The translations under genes and the position numbers were made by a program. Below are positions 33,301-46,346 of a stretch of 64,000 nt of DNA, piece by piece. The stretch is from assembly GCF_000003815.2 (NCBI RefSeq), contig NC_049995.1:14551378-14615377 (forward strand). Reading direction: 5' to 3'. The notes below the pieces were generated by a model. It was not told where the DNA came from and ran no database searches. It saw nothing but the letters and a program-made list of their open reading frames with translations. The first letter of the stretch is position 1. Each line of letters begins with the position of its first letter. This DNA comes from Branchiostoma floridae (taxonomy: Eukaryota; Chordata; Leptocardii; Amphioxiformes; Branchiostomatidae).

Positions 33301-36300
33301 CCCGGGGAGTTTAAGCCCGATGAGGTCCACCTAGCTACCCGGTCTTGTCTGGCTCCCAGGGTATGCTTCGGTCAGTCCATCCTTGTGTCACCTTGGGCTG
33401 ACAGGTCTTTACTAATGATCGTTCTTCAGCCAAAACTAGCCCGGGGGTCCAAATCCCAAAATATCACGGAAATAGGTCACCAGACGTGAGGTTTCAGTCA
33501 AATGCTAGACAGACTTGGACTGTTCCACTTCTAGAGACAGTAGGGAGTAACTAAATTCTAAAATGTAAAAGGCGACATTCATGTCTTATAAATAATTGTC
33601 TTTCTGTTCTATGCGAATCACAGAACCGCTTCCCTACTAGTATTCGGATTGTCACTTCTACAGGATTTTGTGTCTCGGAACGACCCCGACAAATGCGCAG
33701 TCCGGTTATGTGCTTGAAACGGACGTTTATCGCCAACCAAACTGGGTCGAATCAATAAAGAACCACAATACACATGGCCATTGAGTGTGACATATATGCA
33801 CAAGGGATCAATTTGAATTTATTGAACTTGCATTGGCTAAAAGATCGAACGTTTTGAATTTCATTTCCATATTTGGATGCTGATATTTTACATCTTAACT
33901 ACTAAATACAACAATATTAATGTTGTAGACACAGAAACACACGGGATGAATATATCCCAATCTGCCAACAAACGTACTGGTCTTTATAGATTGTATGTCT
34001 ACAATTTATCACAGAAGAATCACTTATTTCCATTTTGCAATCAGCGCGGCCCGGAAAGCGAGCGATTTCTGTTGTAAATTGAATTCACTTTGATTGATCC
34101 GGTCTATGACGTTACAAGCTATTAGGGCTATTTCGTTGTAATACCAATGGGTGCCCGTGAAAGTACCCATCGCTTTTGGGACCTCACGTCGCGCTGTACA
34201 TGTGGTACGTTGATGGCGTCGCTGTGGCCGTGTAATTTGACAGAGCGCTCAACTATTTTCATCAATAAAAAAAATTATCTTTTTACACGTTGTGTGTTTT
34301 CTGTGTTTTTAGTCATACTTATACGTTATAATATTCTTCTTATTGAGTTAAAGGTGTCACAAATCTTATTTACGACGCAGCGACGCCGCCAACGTGCCGC
34401 AGTCCAGTGAAATACGCTCTTAAGGCTTACGTCACATGTCCTACCCGGGGTCCTGCCGGGCTGTTTGGTGAAACGAAACATTAAAGCTTATGCCAATAGA
34501 TATGCAAAAGGCATGCTGGGTCCGTTTCATGTTCTTGTTGTCTTTTATATCGTACTTTTCGTTCCCGGAAACTTCCCGGCCGGGCTCGTTTGTGGAAATG
34601 TTACGTAAGCCCCAGGCAGGCTTATGTCATATTGCCAAACCGGGACCGGCCGGGATATTTTAAGAAGCGAAAAATTATAATGTACAACTAGAAATATACA
34701 CAAATTATGCCCATGAATCTTATGTTTACATTTTGTGTATTTTGTGTCTTTAATATTATTCGTTTCCTTCCTGATAGCTGCACGGCCGGGCCCATTTTGT
34801 GAAAACGTGACGTTAGCCTCAGACAGTTAGACTTTCCCTAGCAACAGCGAAATAGCTACTGGCGATGAGACATCTCCACGTGACGCATTGACGTATTAGG
34901 ATATCTACATACATGGTGTTGTGAGTTATAGGTCGGGGTGAAGACAGATATAAACTCCTCTTGCTATTTATGACGTACACGTGGCATTGGTACTTACGTA
35001 ACGTCTGTCTGCGTGTGTTTGAGCGTGTAACGCATATGTTCGCCTTTATCCGTGGGGTGACCTATATCCGTTGTCTTATAGGTTGGGATGAAGACAGATA
35101 TTTAAACCCTCTCGCCTACTGTGACGTACATGTGGCATTGGTACTTACGTAACGTCTGTCTGCGTGCGCCTGAGCGTGTAGCTCATATGTTCACCTTTAT
35201 CTGTGGGGTAACCTATATCTGTTGTCTTATAGGTTGGGGTGAAAACAGATATAAACTCGAGCTCCTCTTGCTCATGTGACGTATATGAGTATATGCAGCA
35301 TTCGTACTTACGTAACGTCTGTCTGCGTGTGTCTGAGCGCGTAACGCATATGTTCGCCTTTATCCGTGGGGTAACCTATATCCGTTGTCTTATGGGTTGG
35401 GGTGAAGACAGATATAAACTTAGCCTACTGTGACGTACACGTGGCATTGGTACTTACGTGACGTCTGTCTGCGTGTGTCTGAGCGTGTAACGCATATGTT
35501 CGCCTTTATCCGTGGGGTAACATTTATCCGTTGCCTTATAGGTTGGGGTGAAGACAGATATAAACTCCTCTTGCTCTTTATGACGTATACGTGGCATTGG
35601 TACTTACGTAACGTCTGTCTGTGTGTGTCTGAGCGTGTAACCCATATGTTCACCTTTGTCTGTGGGGTAACCTATATCCGTTGTTGTTAAAAATAGGGAA
35701 TTTCGGGATATCAAGTCGACAAACGGAACTTCACTGATTGCTATATTTTCAAAACATTGAAATTTGAAGTTTTAAACCACAAGTATCGCCAGTCGACTTA
35801 ATATCCTTAAATGCCCTATTTTACAAAAATAACGTATACAGGTTACCCAGCAGATAAAGGTGAACTAGCGTTACTTTTCTTAAGGGTTAATCTAGGGACA
35901 GGGTATCTGCTACATATAAACATTTTGAACTACAAACATCACATACTCATGCTACAAAAGAGATGTTTGCACTTTTTAAAACAATGACTAAGACCAATAT
36001 GACTCGAGTACTTGCTCGAGTATTTGCTACCAATGACGTCAGTATCAAACGACTTAGTTGAGTGCGCACGCAAGGCTTTCCTTTTCAAAGATTCGTGGGT
36101 AATATAGGATATTATGAAATAGGAGCGATGCCGAAATATCTAAGTTCAAGACGTAAAACGATAAATTTATGAAATGTTATAAAAACGTGTTACTTTTTAC
36201 GTTATTTGCTTCTAAAGGTCTACGGTATACCGTTCAAAACAGCTGCCTCCAACCCTCCCCCAGTCGAAATTCTAACTACGTCACCATGTTGGTTTGGCGA

Positions 36301-39300
36301 GCCATTTTCCCCTCTAACGTTACACAGCGACCTTTGGAACCCAAGAGGCTGGCAACTGCACAACCATTTCAAACATTCGGCAGCAACCATTGGGAAAATC
36401 AGGGGTGTATGGGCATAAAAAGACATGTTATATGAGGGCCACAAATATGCTTGAGTCAAATTATACAACAGTTGTAAAAGTAATGTACAATTATATTCAA
36501 TTCATAGTTAACGGCATTATAGAACAGTCGATATTAGGTTCAAAAGGTTAATAAAAAAATCAAGTCATCCCTTTTTCTGAGGGAACTTAAAGTGGTTTCT
36601 TCCAAAGGGTCATTCTCGTTCGCAGTAATGAAAGCTGAAGCAGAGACGCAATAAAGGCGGGAAATAGGTCAGTTTGCTAATCATCGTATTTATCGTCTGC
36701 GCTGACACAAACAACTGCCCAATACTAGCTAGACACGGACAAATAGCGGATTATTTGTTTAGTGATAAGATTGCGCTAACGCTGGTACTTATCCACTGCT
36801 TAGTGACGTTATATGGTTAGAGGGAAGTCTGTGTACGCGACAGTTGTTTAATTTTCGACCATAGGCATAGTGTTGTTACTAAGATCCATCTAGATCAATA
36901 TACATTGTACTATATGTAAAGTGCGCATTTAACCTCGGGTTTGTAAAATTCTCGCAAATCAAAATAGCAGCTGTTACTGATGTTTATTTAGCCTAGTTTT
37001 AGATCATGTTCTCAATAATGCAGTCAATTTAGATGCCCTGGATTTTTTGGCCATATAATCGTATTCGGAACGTGTCAAACGCGATGATGTAAAGGTTGAT
37101 TTACATATTGCCCCCCTCCCCCTTTTATGTATACTGAAAATCAAAAGAACCTTATTCAATGCCAAGGTCAAAAGGAGAGTCTGTGACCTACGTAACCAGT
37201 AATTAACATTGGTGCCCCGTATTTGGACAGCTGCTGCTGTAGGCAAATACAATTGAAAGGAGCAACAGCGCCTCCTAGCGACTCAGCGCTAAACTGCGCA
37301 TTCCCTTATTGCACCAAAAGGGCCTAGGGGAAGGGGTTGGTTATTTTGTCTGAATAAATGCGTTTCATTGTATGTCTGCAATTTTCATTAGTTTCTTTAT
37401 TTCTACGAGAGGGCACTTTCAATGGCCAGTTTCAACGTCCAATGGCTATATAGCTTATTGTTGTGCCACAAGAAAGTCTGTTTTTATTTGTAGTCTGCCG
37501 AATCTGATTTTTGTTTTTAATTTGTTGCTTTTGTTTCTGTTTCTAACAGTGTTTTCTACCATCTACAAGCTCACGACTCTCCAGAAACCACAGACGAGAG
37601 CATTAAAAACTACGTAAGTACGAAACAATAATTTTTTTTCTTTGCATACTTTAATTTAAGGATTCTCACATTAGGTGGGTAACGGTGGTATCTCAATGAG
37701 CTTGGGGGCACTGCGGGGACTCAAAGATACTCAGAGATTTCAAAGAATGAATTGTCTTACGTTTTGTGTATTTTGTTGCCTTCTAAGTCATACTTCAACG
37801 TATTACGCTATATACATGTATCTGATTTATGAAAAGATGGAGAAAATAACACAACAGTGCCACAGTGAACGAACCCTGTAGTGCCGCACCGGTGACCAGA
37901 GTGCAGTGAGATACCACCTTAAGTCAGTAACGGCACCAAATAACATTTACCATCAAAATCACATAATAGTTATTAGATGATAACAAATAGTAGCGTCTAT
38001 GTCTAACTGTTATATTTTGACGTTGATATTTTACAGATCAGCTAATTCGACCCCGATCGGCAGAAAACCGGTCCCAGACATGGGAGCCAATCAGAGCCGA
38101 GCTATCTACGCCGCGTCGTTTGCAGTGGCGGGAGCGGGGCTTCTATATGTAAGTCATCTGGCAATGGCAATGAAGTGCAATGTTGTACACCATAATGTAT
38201 TCCTCTTCTTTATAAGACCCATGTTTATCTAGTATACCTTATGTTTTATTTGTTGCAAAGACATCGGCTTTGCTGTTAGGTGAGTATGGCGTATACGTAA
38301 TTTGGAATCCGCCATTTTGGTGGGTTAAACTTAAAGGTCAAGTTCGAAGCGGCCGCCATCTTGGATCCGTTCTTTTCCAATATGGCGTCATCAGATAACC
38401 TTACACATTTACGTTGCAGGGCATACAATCTCTTCCCCCTCCCCAAGCACATAGATTGTTTTAGCATGTGTTAGAACAAGGGCGCTATCCTTGGTTAGAA
38501 TGGGCCATCCAAATATCACAAAGCTTTCGCATTGCAGCGCTCTGGGGCCAGGGCTGCAATGCTGGCTACGTCCACTAGAGGTCTCTTCAGCTGGAGTTGG
38601 ATCAAGGTGAGCATTGGTCGGACTGTCACCGTGTTGCCATGGGTGCGGGTTTGCAAGACTAAAACATTTCATAATAATCCCACTTTCTTTTACCACCGAC
38701 CCCCCCCCCCCCCCGTCTTATTTTCCTTTTCCCTTTCATTATTCAAATCCAAGTCTATTTGGGCATCACTTGGTCTACACTCACTTGACCGCAGTGCTAC
38801 TTGAAGAGCACTCTGAAGTATTTAACACTCCCCGAAATCTACCCTCATAAACTACGATTATCTAAAACATCCCTTGACATTGTCAGAAACGAAATGACGA
38901 ATATTGCTATTTTCTATTTACCGTGCGACTTTTAGAAATTTCATTACCCATACCATCTTTCAATGGTCTAGGTGTGCTATGCAAGTATCTATCTTTTTAA
39001 GGAACACATAACCTTGTCCCCATAAACCATTTGGTTTCGATATTAAAAAAAAACCCACTGTCTTGCAAACCGCTCTGAAACACGCCGTCTTCACCAATGC
39101 TCATCTGGTAGTTTCTCCTCGCCTTTTACAATGACGTTCTTGGTATGAAGAATTTCTCAAGTATGAAATCTTTATTCCATTCCAGATCTTCAAAGACAAC
39201 ATGATCGGAGGGATCAACGCTTCGTCAAGAAAGAATGGAAAATCCGGTAAAGAAGCTTCTGTTTTTCCTTAAATAACAAAAAATTAAACTAAACAGTAGA

Positions 39301-42300
39301 TAACACCGTTAGCACCAAGGACAGATACAGTCTTTTCGGGGGGAAATGTCGCATTCTTCCAATCACAGATATCAAACGACTCTTCCATTTGAATGACTAG
39401 TAGGTGCATTCCTGCTTTGGGTTTTGCCAAGGCCTACACTGGCCAGCTCTTCAGGTCCGGGATCAACATGGCCGCAAAGAATCTTACCAAAAACTCGAGG
39501 AAACCCAAAGAGCTAGTGTGTAGAGTATGTAGAGAAGGACAACCTCAAACCAACTGTTCACACTTACGCCACATCTTCAGAAAAAAAAAACGCTGGAGCC
39601 GCATGTTCCCCGTTTAGGAACTTCAATCCGACACACAATAAGCATGTTTTACCGTGTGGCTTCCTCGGTGTTACGGGCTCGAATGAGCATAGTACAGCAT
39701 GTCCTTGCTTTTATAGGCCGGGTGCATGTGTCCTGACCGAAGAGCTAGTGTGTGTTTAGACCCCTGCGTAGGTCGAAAACATACCTCTCCTTGGTGCTGA
39801 AAGTGTTATCTACTGTTTATGATTCCGGAGTTCATGACCTGGCATGGATAATGATTATGATTATGAATGACGATTTTGATAATTGAGTTACAAATCTGTT
39901 TTGGCCATGTTTCTTGAGTTTGTATCTACCCTGGTAAAAGAAAGAGATAATAGATGAATGGTGATCATGAAACCAATACGTGGAAGGAAGGAAATACTGA
40001 AAATCGTTTTCTTCTGCCCATTAATACAGAGCCCGCGGCACCACCAGTTGAGGCGGCTAAGCCAGCCGAGCCAGTCCCGGAACCAGTAGCTGAACCAGTC
40101 CCGGAACCAGTCGCGGAAGCTGTCGTGGAGAAACCAGCTGTTCAGCAGGTTGTGGCGGAAGCTGTCGTGGAGATCGCGAAGCCGGTAGAGGCTCCGGAAG
40201 CTGTGGTAGTGGCTGAGGTCAGGAGGCTATGAAGACAACTTCAAAACCTTAATTTTGTTTAGTCTAAACATCTGTGATGCTCCTTAGAACTGATTAATTT
40301 TTTTCTCCCTGGGTACCATAGGAGGTAACAATACTTAAAAGCGACAGTTTTAATGGTGTTTTTTCTTGAGTAAGTAGAACGCATTCCAACGCCCTTAATT
40401 CGGCAAAATAGTGGCAGAATTTCGTCCAGATAAAGGCCGTTTGTAAACAATAAAAAAATATTTTAGAATGTTGTAATAAACCTTTTTGAAATGATTTTCT
40501 TTAAAACCCGGGGTTCCATTCGGGGTTCTACAGAGGATAAGCTTTAGAATAAACCACCTTATACCACCTTTACCGTCATGTTTGGTCCCTCAGGCCCTCG
40601 TTGTAGAGGAAGTTGCTGCAGTTGCTGCGGACGTTTCCGCCGCTGCCCCGGAAGTAGTTCCAGAGGTCGTTGCTGCACCAGAAGCAGTTTCAGAGGTCGT
40701 GGCCGAGGTCGCAGTGCCAGTGAAGGAGGAGGTGACCGCTGAGGTTGGTTGGTTGGTTCGCCCCGCCGAGGATTCGGTAGCACGGATGCTAAGGAAAGAT
40801 GATAGGGTTAGTCATTAAGAAGACAACCCAACCCCACTGGTGTCCTTCATTTAGTCCTAGCTATCCTTCTTTGTTGACGTTTTAGTGTCATATGATGACC
40901 AAAAAGAAAGAGCTATTAGCACCGAAAATCTAACACTGAAATTGCAATGATATGTGGCAAACTGATTGGCACAATGTGTTTCAAAATTGTGACATTGTCC
41001 GAAATTCAAGAGGATGACAACCTTACACGATTGTGTGCTCTTTCAAATGCCATCTCTACCACCTATGCAAAAAAATCGACTTCTTTTATTTTATAAATTT
41101 AACACCCCGGGTCTTCCCTCTCCGTGTCACACAATGCATCCTAGCCATTAGTTGCTCTTTCCTCATAGCTGCGTCTAGAATAAGCCTAAATTCTTCTAAT
41201 ATCATTTAAGACACTTGTCACTGGTTAGACTCAGTGGCTTTTAGAGGCACGATTTATACAGGGTACAGACAGTTGAACATTTAAGAAACTAAAATGCTTG
41301 TTACTGGTCGGTTGCATATAGCCCTAGTCAGTTTGTCTTTGTTAGAGATAGAGTTTTAAGTATCAGGTTGTCGGTGCTGATGCATCATTCGTTTCTGTAG
41401 GTAGCGGAAGTGGTGGAGGCGGTACCGGAAGTTGCACAGGAAGCCCCAGCGGTGGAAACTTCCGCACCAGTTGCAGAGGTATGGCTCAAAAGAAACCTCT
41501 TTTTTAGTTAGTTATACTCCTTTATTAGTAGCCTGAGTATCATCCTCCGTAGCGGGCTCACGACTTTCGCTTGCTAACCACAGAGTTTAGCGAGCGAAAG
41601 TCGTGAGCCAGCAGTCACTACGGAGGATGATACTCAGGCTACTTTACTAGCTCATTGATAAGAAAATTTCGGATGTGTGGAAAGAATCCCAGTCTCCATT
41701 GACCTAACATGTATTCTAACGTTACTTAGTATTACGATGTTCTCTTGATAACGTCTTTGCTGTTTCTGACTTTCCATACAGGTTGTCGTGGAAGAAGTAT
41801 CGGCGGTTGTTGAAGAGGTTGCCGCGGCAGCTCCAGAGGTGGCGACTGCTCCGGAAGTAGTCGCAGAGGTCAAAGAAGAGCTTGCACCTGCTCCGGAAGC
41901 AGTTGTAGAGGTCGTGGAAGAGGTGGCACCTGCTCCGGAAGCAGTTGTAGAGGTCGTGGAGGAGGTGGTTCCTTCTCCGGAAGCAGTTGCGGAGGTCGTG
42001 GAGGAAGTGGCTGCTGCACCGGAAGCAGTTCCAGAGGTTAAGGAAGAAGTGGCTGCTGCCCCGGAAGCAGTTCCAGAGGTTAAGGAAGAAGTTGCTGCTA
42101 TAGTACAGGAAGTTCCAGAGGCCAAAGAGGAAGTTGCGAAAGTAGTTCCGGAAGTCAAAGAAGAAGCCGTGGTGGAACCAGTGGTGGAAGAAGCCCCGGC
42201 AGCTGAAGCACCTACTGTCGTTGCGGAAGCCGAAGAGGTGTGTTTGGGTTTCTTAAATGGCAGAATGTCATATACAATTGTCCTTATTTCATGGGGATGA

Positions 42301-42904
42301 GAAGTTTAAAAAAAAAAACAACGAAAAAACAATACCATCTTTACATGCATTTAAAGTCACGAGTTTACGATAGCTAAAGTATTGAAAATACTTGCAGCAT
42401 TTGAGACATTGCCCGTGTCTCTATTCAATCGAATTTTTAATCAACATTATACAAACGCCTCGGATTTCTTACCATTCGATGTGACCATCATTGTCAACTG
42501 TGTAGTAACTCATGAGATAGTAGAGGGAGGACCAGAGGTGTAAAAGCTTGACAATGTTTTGCAATGATTTTTGACTATGTGTTGTGTTTTTTTATCAATA
42601 GGCCGCGCCGGCTGAGCAAGCAGTTGTAGCTGAACCCGAACCCGAGCCGACAGTGGTTGCTGACGAGGCACCGGCGGCGGTCGAGGAGGCACCTGCGGCG
42701 GTCGAGGAGGCACCTGCGGCCGTCGCTGCAGAAGAGCCCGCTGCTGCAGCACCAGAATCACCTGCAGAAGTCCCAGTCGTCGAAGTTCCCGCTGAAAACG
42801 GTGTTTCCGAAGAAGCGCCACCTGCCGAAATCCTCACCGACAAAAAGTCCGCCCTAGCGGATGCAGTACCGTCAAAGGCGACAGAGGGCGCCGCCGCCTC
42901 ATGA
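30342..42904 (+). CDS. MGARP-like mitochondrial acidic-repeat protein
   Basis: Nine exons join in phase to 492 residues: 30342-30408, 37550-37613, 38037-38148, 39186-39246, 40030-40217, 40594-40743, 41401-41478, 41782-42237, 42602-42904 (TGA). All have AG/GT borders. The N-terminus MWQAAGKFSGNIVRKRLSRA is basic with no acidic residue for 20 positions, like a mitochondrial presequence. Residues 66-83 (AIYAASFAVAGAGLLYIF) form one membrane segment after a NQS motif. Residues 102-492 are Glu/Val/Ala/Pro-rich, with 17-19-residue repeats such as APEAVVEVVEEV in exon 8. Exons 5-8 each end at a codon border, so they could be skipped or added in frame. The order (presequence, single TM, acidic repetitive tail) is that of vertebrate MGARP (HUMMR/OSAP), which links mitochondria to transport. 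Orthology is inferred because low-complexity tails align easily. Intron 1 (7.1 kb) holds transposons and a tandem array and no recognised gene. Confidence 0.8.
30680..30745. repeat. Dispersed repeat carrying the empty target of the 21.8-kb element
   Basis: The sequence acacaaactccgctgtccag, 'ggctgtaac' and gctataagcgagatttaatc matches the flanks of the foldback element 21809-23826 (21727-21808 on the left, TTAATCAGGC on the right). Here the two flanks are joined at one TTAA with nothing between them. It lies in intron 1 of the MGARP-like gene. Confidence 0.85.
30768..31089. mobile_element. hAT MITE copy 2, 322 bp, perfect 8-bp TSD
   Basis: Sister of 5826-6165, same orientation, with the same internal sequence (about 90 percent or more by eye). 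Identical 8-bp flanks gcataaac lie at 30760-30767 and 31090-31097. The left end is shortened: CAG is followed at once by TAGCCAGC, missing about five bases found in copy 1, while the right end is complete (GCTGGCTAGAGCTCTG). Confidence 0.9.
33215..33363. mobile_element. 149-bp inverted-repeat element with 9-bp TSD
   Basis: The ends TACCCTGAGAGCCAG and CTGGCTCCCAGGGTA are inverted, and tgcttcggt occurs on both sides (33206-33214, 33364-33372). A 9-bp duplication suggests a Mutator-like element, although an 8-bp hAT reading is possible. It lies in intron 1 of the MGARP-like gene. Confidence 0.75.
34930..35686. repeat. Tandem array, five units of about 145-165 bp
   Basis: Units share 'tggcattggtacttacgtaa', 'cgtctgtctgcgtgtg' and 'ggttggggtgaagacagata'. 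Copies of 'cctatatccgttgt' stand at about 35052, 35210, 35371, 35517 and 35671. Each unit has a GTAACG/GTAAC site that could imitate a donor, but no exon lies nearby. Open frames in it are copies of the same repeat. It lies in intron 1 of the MGARP-like gene. Confidence 0.85.
35687..35822. mobile_element. Short MITE at the end of the tandem array, within a larger palindrome
   Basis: Arms TTAAAAATAGGG and GCCCTATTTTA, continuing to 'gtcgac' on both sides, give inverted repeats of about 32 bases. The flanking DNA is also inverted: 'cacctttgtctgtggggtaa' on the left and its near-complement at about 35838-35866 on the right. The array end is therefore folded back around this element. Confidence 0.65.
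37674..37918. mobile_element. Possible TTA-flanked MITE, 245 bp
   Basis: TTA stands on both sides (37671-37673, 37919-37921). The ends share ggtggtatctca in inverted orientation (37692 and 37907), with a small insertion in the left end. It lies 57 bases downstream of the exon 2 donor of the MGARP-like gene. The evidence is modest. Confidence 0.4.
41527..41643. mobile_element. Near-perfect hairpin element, 117 bp
   Basis: Arms of about 50 bases, AGTAGCCTGAGTATCATCCT and onwards, are mirrored at the right end with only a few mismatches and a loop of about 15 bases. Transcribed within intron 7 of the MGARP-like gene, it would form a strong RNA stem. No clear target-site duplication was found. 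Confidence 0.75.
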
Positions 42905-45900
42905 GTTGCTACATCACATCATGTCATGTAGATAGAAAAATGTTGTAATTCATTCTCGTGCGATTGTTAAAGCACACATTTAACATGTAGATAAGCTATG
43001 CAATCCGCTGGGAGTCAGTTTGTTTTCTAAAGTATTTTTTTCCATCCATTTCTGGGAGCAGTGATTCACGAGTAATATAAAGGAAAGTTGACAGGATATT
43101 TCTGTTAGAATTTCTTTGCTTGTACGATTTTTTGCATATCAAATATCTTCAGCTATATGTACTACACTCGATCAGTAGGTTTTACTGATTCCTTGTATTT
43201 CTTTATATTTTTCTGAGATGTACACCAAGAAAACTTAACAATTAGTAATGAACAATCGATAAAGGTGTCTCGATAAAAGGGGAAGAATAAGAGGGCTTGC
43301 CCATTTATGTGTGGATATGCCAAGAGGAAGACTGTTTAAGAAAACAGAAGAAAAAAACAAAAAACAGAAGGATAGTTTGATCAAACTGTACCATTTGATC
43401 AGTTATGTTTGGAACACTACACGCACGGGTTTCTAAAAGGGTTTTTGGATGGGAAAAGGGGGAGGGCAGTTCTAGGGTTCCATGCCGCTTGATTACGTCA
43501 ATTATGGAGGAAAAAAGTGCACACTTGAAAATGGAAATTTTATTCATTTGAACTACTGTTAGTGAAACAGATGTCTTTTTAAGAATAAAGAAAATATTTA
43601 GAGTGATTGTCATATTCGTTTCTGTCTGACTTCGCAAAACCTATACGACTCCTTGCTAATTTCACTTACTCAAAGAGTCTAAGCATCTCTTAAGTCTCTA
43701 AAGAGTCTAAATGCCTTTTGCCTGACTTCCATATTGAAAAAAAGTAAGTTTTTAATGTTAAGTTGTCTAAAGTTAGCTTGTAGGTTGAATCATTTGATAC
43801 AGCTGCTGTCATACTGACACATTAAGACTCCGTTTGGACAAACAAAATCTAGCCATGGCAGCGTTTTTTTCTGTTGCAAATTGGTCGACCTTTAGGTCGC
43901 TCACCCATACCAAGGACAAGGTCATTCGGCATCGACATGTGAATATTTGCCGATTTGCCCCATGGATGATTTTTCCTATCCTTTATGCTCAGAGTTTCGG
44001 CTTATAGATGGTCAATTGTATGTTGCTAACCATATTTAGCCATACGGTGGTGTCTTATGACTGTATGGAGAAACAAGGAGATCTGCAATATTTTAGTGGA
44101 TAGAAATAAGTCAAAACCGTAACACGACATAACATCAAATAGATTTAACGATGTGCCCGCTTCCGTCGCCTCAAAGGATCATTTTTAGCAAATTTCCAAA
44201 ACCAAACCACTTAAACCGAGAGCTGTGCCAAATAAAGTAACCGGTAAATACAGCTTTCCGTTATCTGATTGGTTGAGAAAAACAACCCTCTCTTTTGCTG
44301 CAGTATTAACCGTACTCTATTTGGAAGTAATGACTCATTGGTTAATGAGTTTTTATCATCATTAGGATATTTTCTTTCCGGAAGGAAAAATTACTGAATT
44401 GCAATACATTGAATTAGAATCTATTTGTTTAGTAATACGACGAAAATAATACTAGTACCTGAAGCATTGAATAGTTCTATCTTCTTCGCAGATAAAACTG
44501 GTTGCGCAAGAGGGAACTAGTTTGTGTAATAACTCGTGTTTAATAGACTGTTACTCGCATATGTTGTTTTGCACTAGATGAACATAAAAAAAGTCAAACA
44601 TATCCGATTAGAGACAAAAAGTGAGGAGATTTGTGCTCAATAACGGTAAAAGTTAGCGTGGATTTGTTAATGTTTTCTGCTTGCCGATTCTTAGATAGAC
44701 AAACAGCACCAAATATATTTCGGTGACTTGACGGTCGGGAAAACCCTTTTCCTGTCACTTATAAAAGGGGGAATATCCAATCACCACTTGTTTATCACTT
44801 GGGGCAAATTTGGTCGGTTTCTGACTAAGCTTCACAAAACCTTTCCATATCCCCCCCCCCTCTCTGCTTAGATTTAAGACCAACGATACAATTCTACCCA
44901 AATTGCACCCCTGTGTCTAGCGTCAAAAGATGTGGGGATTTCTTTTCCGTTAGAGAATCTAGGTATACAGAACACGTTTCTATCTCTAGCCGACATCTGC
45001 TTCAAGATTAGTTTTATTTCAAGAATACGCTCTTATCACTACGTAGCCCAAACCACGAACACTTGTGTGGAATTAATTCTAGCTCGCTGCATTTAAACAC
45101 TAGTATCACCAACATGTGCTTTTGAATCAATAAGCTTTGTATACGGAGATCCGATACGAAAAGATTTCCCTTAATGTTTCTCAGAAAGCCTTCAACAATA
45201 GAACTGGTAACAGCTGGCGCGCTTACTCAATACACTTGTACAAGAGTGAATAACAAAAGATTTCAACTATTCTAGGCGCAACCACTTTTAACCGTACAAA
45301 AGAGATAGTGGCTTTGCAAAACGTAAAACAAATGCTACATTCACCGCTCTGAATTTTCTGGTAGTTGCCCTATTTTTGTTGGAAATCAAAACCGTTTGAC
45401 AATATTTTTAGCCAATGGAATACAATGTGAAATGAGCTATTCCTCGACCTTCGCTCCCCCGTCAGAAGTGGACCTGTCCAGGATAATCTATCAAGTAAAC
45501 GTAAAAATCATTTAATACAGCCATTTGTCAAACTGACAGATTCAGACGCAGTTCAAGGGACGTGGTAAGACAAGCAAAACTAACCATGAGAATTGGAAGC
45601 GGTTAAGAAAAGCATCGCCGACAAAGAGGACTACAGAACGACGGGCAAGGATATCAGCGACGTAAGTGTGATTGTCAAGTCGTCTTCTAGATAGCACAGC
45701 GTCCATTTAAAAGCGGGGTCCATTGTGGTTAGAAGGTTTGCACCTTAACACGAACTGGTCCATAACAACTTTAACATTTCAATTACCCAGGTGAGTACAT
45801 CGAACGGAGAACAGTGAACTGAAGATATTTCGAGATAGCCACTCACTTCTTGGATGTCATAAGACTGACATGAAAGATCTTATTCAACAGAAGGACGTTC

Positions 45901-46346
45901 TGTGCCATTTTTAGCAAAAGAAGATCGATTGTTGTTGCACAACGTTCGCGTTCATTGTCAATACCAAGGTCATTTCATACACAATAACGGACAGAAAAAT
46001 CCCTCTTTGAAGCCAACGACAAGGTTATTCATCATACGTGTCTACTATTCGCCGCCGAACTTTGCCCTAACGGACTTGTTTTAACTAAACGTGTTTCTCA
46101 TGATTAGCAGAGCACTTTTCAAGGATAAAAAAATTGGTATTAATTGTTGTTGTACTGCCTTGAAATTCAACGTCATTGTTTGATTCGCTTATAGAAAATA
46201 ACGGACTTGGTAACCATCTGATTGCAACTCTTTTTAAAGTCACGACAACGCCTTCATTCATTCTAAGAGTCAGTCCTTTCCTTGAATTTGACGTCGACAA
46301 ACATATTTTCAAAGCCGAGACAAAAAAAGAACATCAACGACCCAAG
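42905..46346. other. Intergenic region between the MGARP-like gene and the adhesion GPCR
   Basis: I see no protein-coding exon I can support. The first part is the 3' UTR of the MGARP-like gene, with unclear polyadenylation sites. A stretch at about 45587-45661 has an open frame ending in a good donor (gacgtaagtgtg) and could be a non-coding first exon of the receptor, but no acceptor or transcript evidence can be read here. The rest is AT-rich. Confidence 0.5.

Noticed and set aside
41652-42158. 168-codon antisense frame rich in Thr, Ser and Ala
   Set aside because: It is the complement of the Glu/Val/Ala/Pro repeat exon of the MGARP-like gene, which has phase-consistent splice sites on the plus strand.
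45587-45661. Upstream coding exon of the receptor
   Set aside because: A donor is present, but the receptor already has a signal peptide starting at 46347. At most it is an untranslated first exon, which cannot be shown here.
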